Source: Undaria pinnatifida (taxonomy: Eukaryota; Sar; Phaeophyceae; Laminariales; Alariaceae). From it: 64,000 bases of DNA. The stretch's first letter is position 1. The number at the start of each line of letters is the position of its first letter. A program made the translations under genes and the position numbers. The notes beneath the pieces were generated by a model. It saw only the letters and a list, made by a program, of their open reading frames with translations, had not been told where the DNA came from and searched no databases. The stretch is taken from positions 10,607,718-10,671,717 of the forward strand of contig JABAKD010000001.1 of the NCBI GenBank assembly GCA_012845835.1, given 5' to 3'. This document shows, piece by piece, positions 62,528 to 64,000 of the stretch.

Positions 62528-63394
62528 TTAGTCTGGTGCAAACGGTGGGAAGGATTCTCCACCTGGCGGTCCGTGCCTCCCACACCCAGCGTCCTCCACC
62601 GCAACCAGCCACCTTGTGCCGACCCCAACCCGGGCCCACACATCAACGGGCTCAGCAGCCGCCGCTCCCACGGAGCACGGCAGATACTGCTCGTAATTTG
62701 GTTTCACAACCAACTCTGCGAGCAATCCCTTCTCCCCCGTCTCAAACTGCTGCTGCTGCTGCCCCTGCGGCTGCTGCTGTGCAGCGCGCTCGTTCCCAGT
62801 CTCAAGCATTGGGTATACGAGTTGTGACGTCCAAACGGGGGATGGTGCCACCGGAGGCTGCAGCTCCTGCTGCTGCTGCTTCAATGGCAGCTGCAAGAGC
62901 TCCTCCTGCTCTTTCCTTCTTGTCTCTAATTCCACTATGAAACCTTTCTCCGTCTTGAACTGCTGCTGCTGCTGCGGCTGCTGCTGAGCAGTGCTCTCAT
63001 CCCCAGTCTCAAGTACTGGAATTACGAGCTGTGACTCACATCTGGCCACGCCCGCTCCCCTCTCTGGTACCTGAGACGGCTGAGAAATGCCTCGCATTCG
63101 CTCCAGTCGTAAAGAGAAGCTTGAGAGCTCTAGGAGAAGTTGCGAGTACTCGCGAATGATGAGTTCGCTTTCCTCAATACGACCTTCGATTCTGTAGAAC
63201 TCGCGCCATCCAGCAGAAATCTGGTCTATCGTTCGGAAACCATAACGGAAACCCCCCTCGATTTCTTCCTCAAGTTGGTCCCGTATTGCGAGCAGCTCTT
63301 CCAGCTCCCGCATCTTTGCCAGCTGAGAGCTCCTCGCTCTCGCTGCCAACGCCTTCACGTCCACAACGCCCATGTTTACCTCGCCCTCAGGCAT
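62528..63394 (-). CDS. Gag-like protein of the LTR element
   Basis: A 288-codon frame starting 154 nt inside the 5' LTR on the element's sense strand, the position of gag. The N-terminal half is charged and helical with coiled-coil spacing (AKMRELEELLAIRDQLEEE, then a REYSQLLLELSSFSLRLERM stretch). The C-terminal half has an internal duplication: SQLVIPVLETGDESTAQQQP and SQLVYPMLETGNERAAQQQP, each followed by a Gln run and a Glu/Leu-rich segment. No CCHC zinc knuckle is visible. It may be a structural protein packaged by partners in trans, or a former N-terminal piece of a longer Gag-Pol. Gag identity is inferred from position and composition only. Confidence 0.6.
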   Translation of the reverse strand: MPEGEVNMGVVDVKALAARARSSQLAKMRELEELLAIRDQLEEEIEGGFRYGFRTIDQISAGWREFYRIEGRIEESELIIREYSQLLLELSSFSLRLERMRGISQPSQVPERGAGVARCESQLVIPVLETGDESTAQQQPQQQQQFKTEKGFIVELETRRKEQEELLQLPLKQQQQELQPPVAPSPVWTSQLVYPMLETGNERAAQQQPQGQQQQQFETGEKGLLAELVVKPNYEQYLPCSVGAAAAEPVDVWARVGVGTRWLVAVEDAGCGRHGPPGGESFPPFAPD

Positions 63395-63548
63395 GGTTCA
63401 AACAAGCCACCCAGCTCGCTCCCTTTCACGGGGAGGGCTGTTTTTGTGGTATCTCCAGCTAGCTCTCTTCCGCAGAAGAGCCCACGTCACTCAACACCCT
63501 TTTCTTCGAACAGGGATAGTACCGCGTACGGAACTCGATAATTTATCG

Positions 63549-63835
63549 TGTTTGTTGATCCCTACGAAGCGTAGAGGGCTTACCCGTTGAGCTGACAATA
63601 GTGGGGTAGTGAAGTCACCGGTATGAAGACAAGTATAAGACGTACATATATAAATTAAGTTGCTCCTAGCCAAGGCGCAGCGTGGAGTGCGCTCGCCAGG
63701 AAGAAAGGCGGATAAAAAGGCGGAGTATTTCCACCATCCCGATATCCCGCCATCATGTAGCCAACTTATCACTGGAAACCCCTACAATACTCAACCGTCA
63801 TCATATCCGCATCATATCCAAGCATACAATCAACA
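63549..63835 (-). repeat. 5' LTR (element sense)
   Basis: 287 bp, TG...CA bounded, followed by TAGCA. It is intact and uninterrupted. Confidence 0.93.
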
Positions 63836-63840
63836 TAGCA

Positions 63841-64000
63841 CGAGTCTTCCAAACTACCAGCTTCATATGCGGACCTGTACACAATTATGCGCTGGTTGGT
63901 CAATATAGCTTGAACTGAACGGCAAAGGTCACAGTCGGCGCTAGATACAATCGACCCTGGGGTGTTCGTTTTTCTCGTTATACACTGGCCCTACACACGG
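63841..64000. other. Flank of the LTR element
   Basis: Begins CGAGTC, which completes a T-MITE-like terminus with the sequence left of 54046. Nothing else is recognised. Confidence 0.4.

Larger units (their letters stand above)
54041..63840 (-). mobile_element. Copia-type LTR retrotransposon (non-autonomous), TAGCA duplication, split by a LINE
   Basis: The element proper spans 54046-63835. Its LTRs are 287 bp each: 63549-63835 (5' LTR in element sense) and 54046-54100 plus 59093-59324 (3' LTR, divided by a LINE). They start TGTTGATTG and end AACAAACA on the minus strand, and I see one difference between them. Flanking 5-mers are TAGCA (54041-54045 and 63836-63840). The purine-rich GAAGCAGGGAGGC next to the 3' LTR is a good polypurine tract. 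Internal DNA (59325-63548, 4224 bp) holds a Gag-like ORF and only a broken Copia RNase H piece. Protease, integrase and most reverse transcriptase are absent. I could not identify the primer-binding tRNA. The joined flanks read TATCGTAGCACGAGTC, a T-MITE end. Confidence 0.92.

Noticed and set aside
62416-62940. Plus-strand Ala/Pro-rich ORF opposite the Gag-like frame
   Set aside because: It is antisense to a Gln-repeat region (CAG read as CTG/TGC), which opens long Ala/Leu frames by composition; the minus frame has the right position relative to the LTR.

Overview
The window looks like intron-rich nuclear DNA from a multicellular or otherwise complex photosynthetic eukaryote, most likely a brown alga or related stramenopile. 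That assignment is inference. It rests on an ethanolamine kinase with a plant/algal-like signature split into many tiny exons, mixed Copia and LINE retroelements, very low coding density, and a degraded-looking gene that resembles late transcription factors of nucleocytoplasmic large DNA viruses. Nothing bacterial is present: no operons, no Shine-Dalgarno spacing, no CRISPR.

Layout. 1-5.8 kb: a truncated MITE, a TATATCC microsatellite, a copy of MITE family T, a candidate VLTF2-like gene (1596-2660), an unassigned coding-like stretch on the minus strand (2821-3426), a long CCATGGG satellite that switches strand, and a 158-bp satellite. 5.8-19.2 kb: an inverted pair of decayed copies of one unknown transposon (5830-7350 and 17385-19130), three large foldback structures whose arms carry matching coding-like frames, and MITEs of families T and U. 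19.2-29.4 kb: sparse sequence with scattered MITEs, a tRNA-like/SINE-like piece and weak ORFs.

29.5-44.9 kb (minus strand): the main cellular gene. Eleven exons totalling 1062 coding bases (353 residues plus stop) join in perfect phase into an ethanolamine/choline kinase with intact catalytic motifs. The introns are long and hold MITEs, minisatellites and decayed duplicate copies of at least five of the gene's own exons. The most 5' exon with the start codon was not found.

45-54 kb: tandem G/T-rich repeats, a pair of SINEs with tRNA-like heads, hairpin MITEs, long poly-C tracts, and a cluster of T MITEs. 54-63.8 kb: a clear nest. A Copia-type LTR element (54046-63835, 5-bp duplication TAGCA) sits in what looks like the end of a T MITE and is itself split by a complete LINE (54101-59086, duplication ATAGTG) with an intact 1246-residue endonuclease/reverse transcriptase ORF. 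The two LTRs differ at one visible position, so the insertion is young, yet the element keeps only a Gag-like ORF and a broken RNase H fragment and must move, if at all, with borrowed proteins.

Apart from the kinase, the VLTF2-like gene and the retroelement ORFs, most open reading frames here are satellite translations or antisense shadows.
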